Shown here piece after piece: positions 63,869 through 64,000 of a stretch of DNA of 64,000 nt. Within the stretch, counting starts at the first letter, position 1. Each line of letters starts with the position of its first letter. Source of the stretch: Pyropia yezoensis (Eukaryota; Rhodophyta; Bangiophyceae; Bangiales; Bangiaceae). The notes beneath the pieces are model-generated. The model was not told the DNA's origin. It made no database searches and was given only the letters and a program-made list of their open reading frames with translations. The DNA lies in contig CM020619.1 in assembly GCA_009829735.1 (NCBI GenBank), forward strand, positions 28,484,063-28,548,062. The letters are read 5' to 3'. A program made the translations under genes and the position numbers.

Positions 63869-64000
63869 CTCAAGTACTGAGGGCGCTGGCACCGCGTTGT
63901 GGGCCGGGTGGCGAGGATGTGAATGTTGTTTTCAGTGCATTGACGTCGTCTTTTTTCATTACGCAAGTTCCGAAAAGAATCCATTGAAACCATGCATATG
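63869..64000. other. 3' flank of the secreted protein gene
   Basis: No AATAAA. A T-rich stretch (CTTTTTTCATT) lies at about 63950. No further gene is seen before the window ends. Confidence 0.4.

Noticed and set aside
1-64000. CRISPR array, rRNA or tRNA genes
   Set aside because: No regularly spaced direct repeats with unique spacers and no rRNA or complete tRNA pattern found by reading both strands; the repeats seen are LTRs, tandem repeats and hairpins.

Overview
This is a GC-rich stretch of a eukaryotic nuclear genome. Two thirds of it is transposons nested in or lying against each other; the right third holds one clear host gene and one probable one. The long condensin gene SMC4 has no intron. 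With the base composition and the chromovirus/Copia load, this suggests an intron-poor alga or protist. A bangiophyte red alga is my low-confidence guess; nothing seen proves it.

Layout: 499-6131, degraded Ty3/gypsy chromovirus R1 (plus strand), with integrase and chromodomain remnants and an antisense reading frame before its 3' LTR. 6621-8953, minus-strand relic of a Fanzor-type (eukaryotic TnpB-like) RuvC nuclease, followed to about 12.7 kb by unassigned minus-strand coding-like sequence. 14244-15087, reversed R4-type LTR joined to an R3-like gag fragment. 15088-18733, Copia remnant (minus) with open gag and broken pol. About 18740-25971, chromovirus R2 (plus), which carries small perfect hairpins along its whole length. 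25972-35643, chromovirus R3 (minus), with two 0.7-kb LTRs and a nested solo LTR of the R1 family. 35682-46882 and 47348-52238, two inverted copies (A and B) of one DNA transposon family. B is 4.9 kb and carries a transposase-like gene. A lacks 2571 bp of it and is split by the young Ty3/gypsy element R4 (37555-46429, 5-bp target duplication GCCAC), whose LTRs differ at only four positions. 52695-56963, SMC4. 63305-63868, a small secreted cysteine-rich protein.

All four gypsy elements share the same primer-binding-site sequence, TGGTGGAGCAGCAG. In R4, gag and pol are linked by a textbook -1 slippery heptamer. R1 and R4 have unrelated LTRs but encode homologous proteins on the antisense strand between pol and the 3' LTR. 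Every transposon protein-gene set here is damaged, mostly by single nonsense codons or one-base shifts, so no complete autonomous element is present, though several are close.

The points most worth following up are the conserved antisense retrotransposon protein, the hairpin-saturated element R2, the Fanzor relic, and the DNA transposon family with its unusual transposase-like protein.
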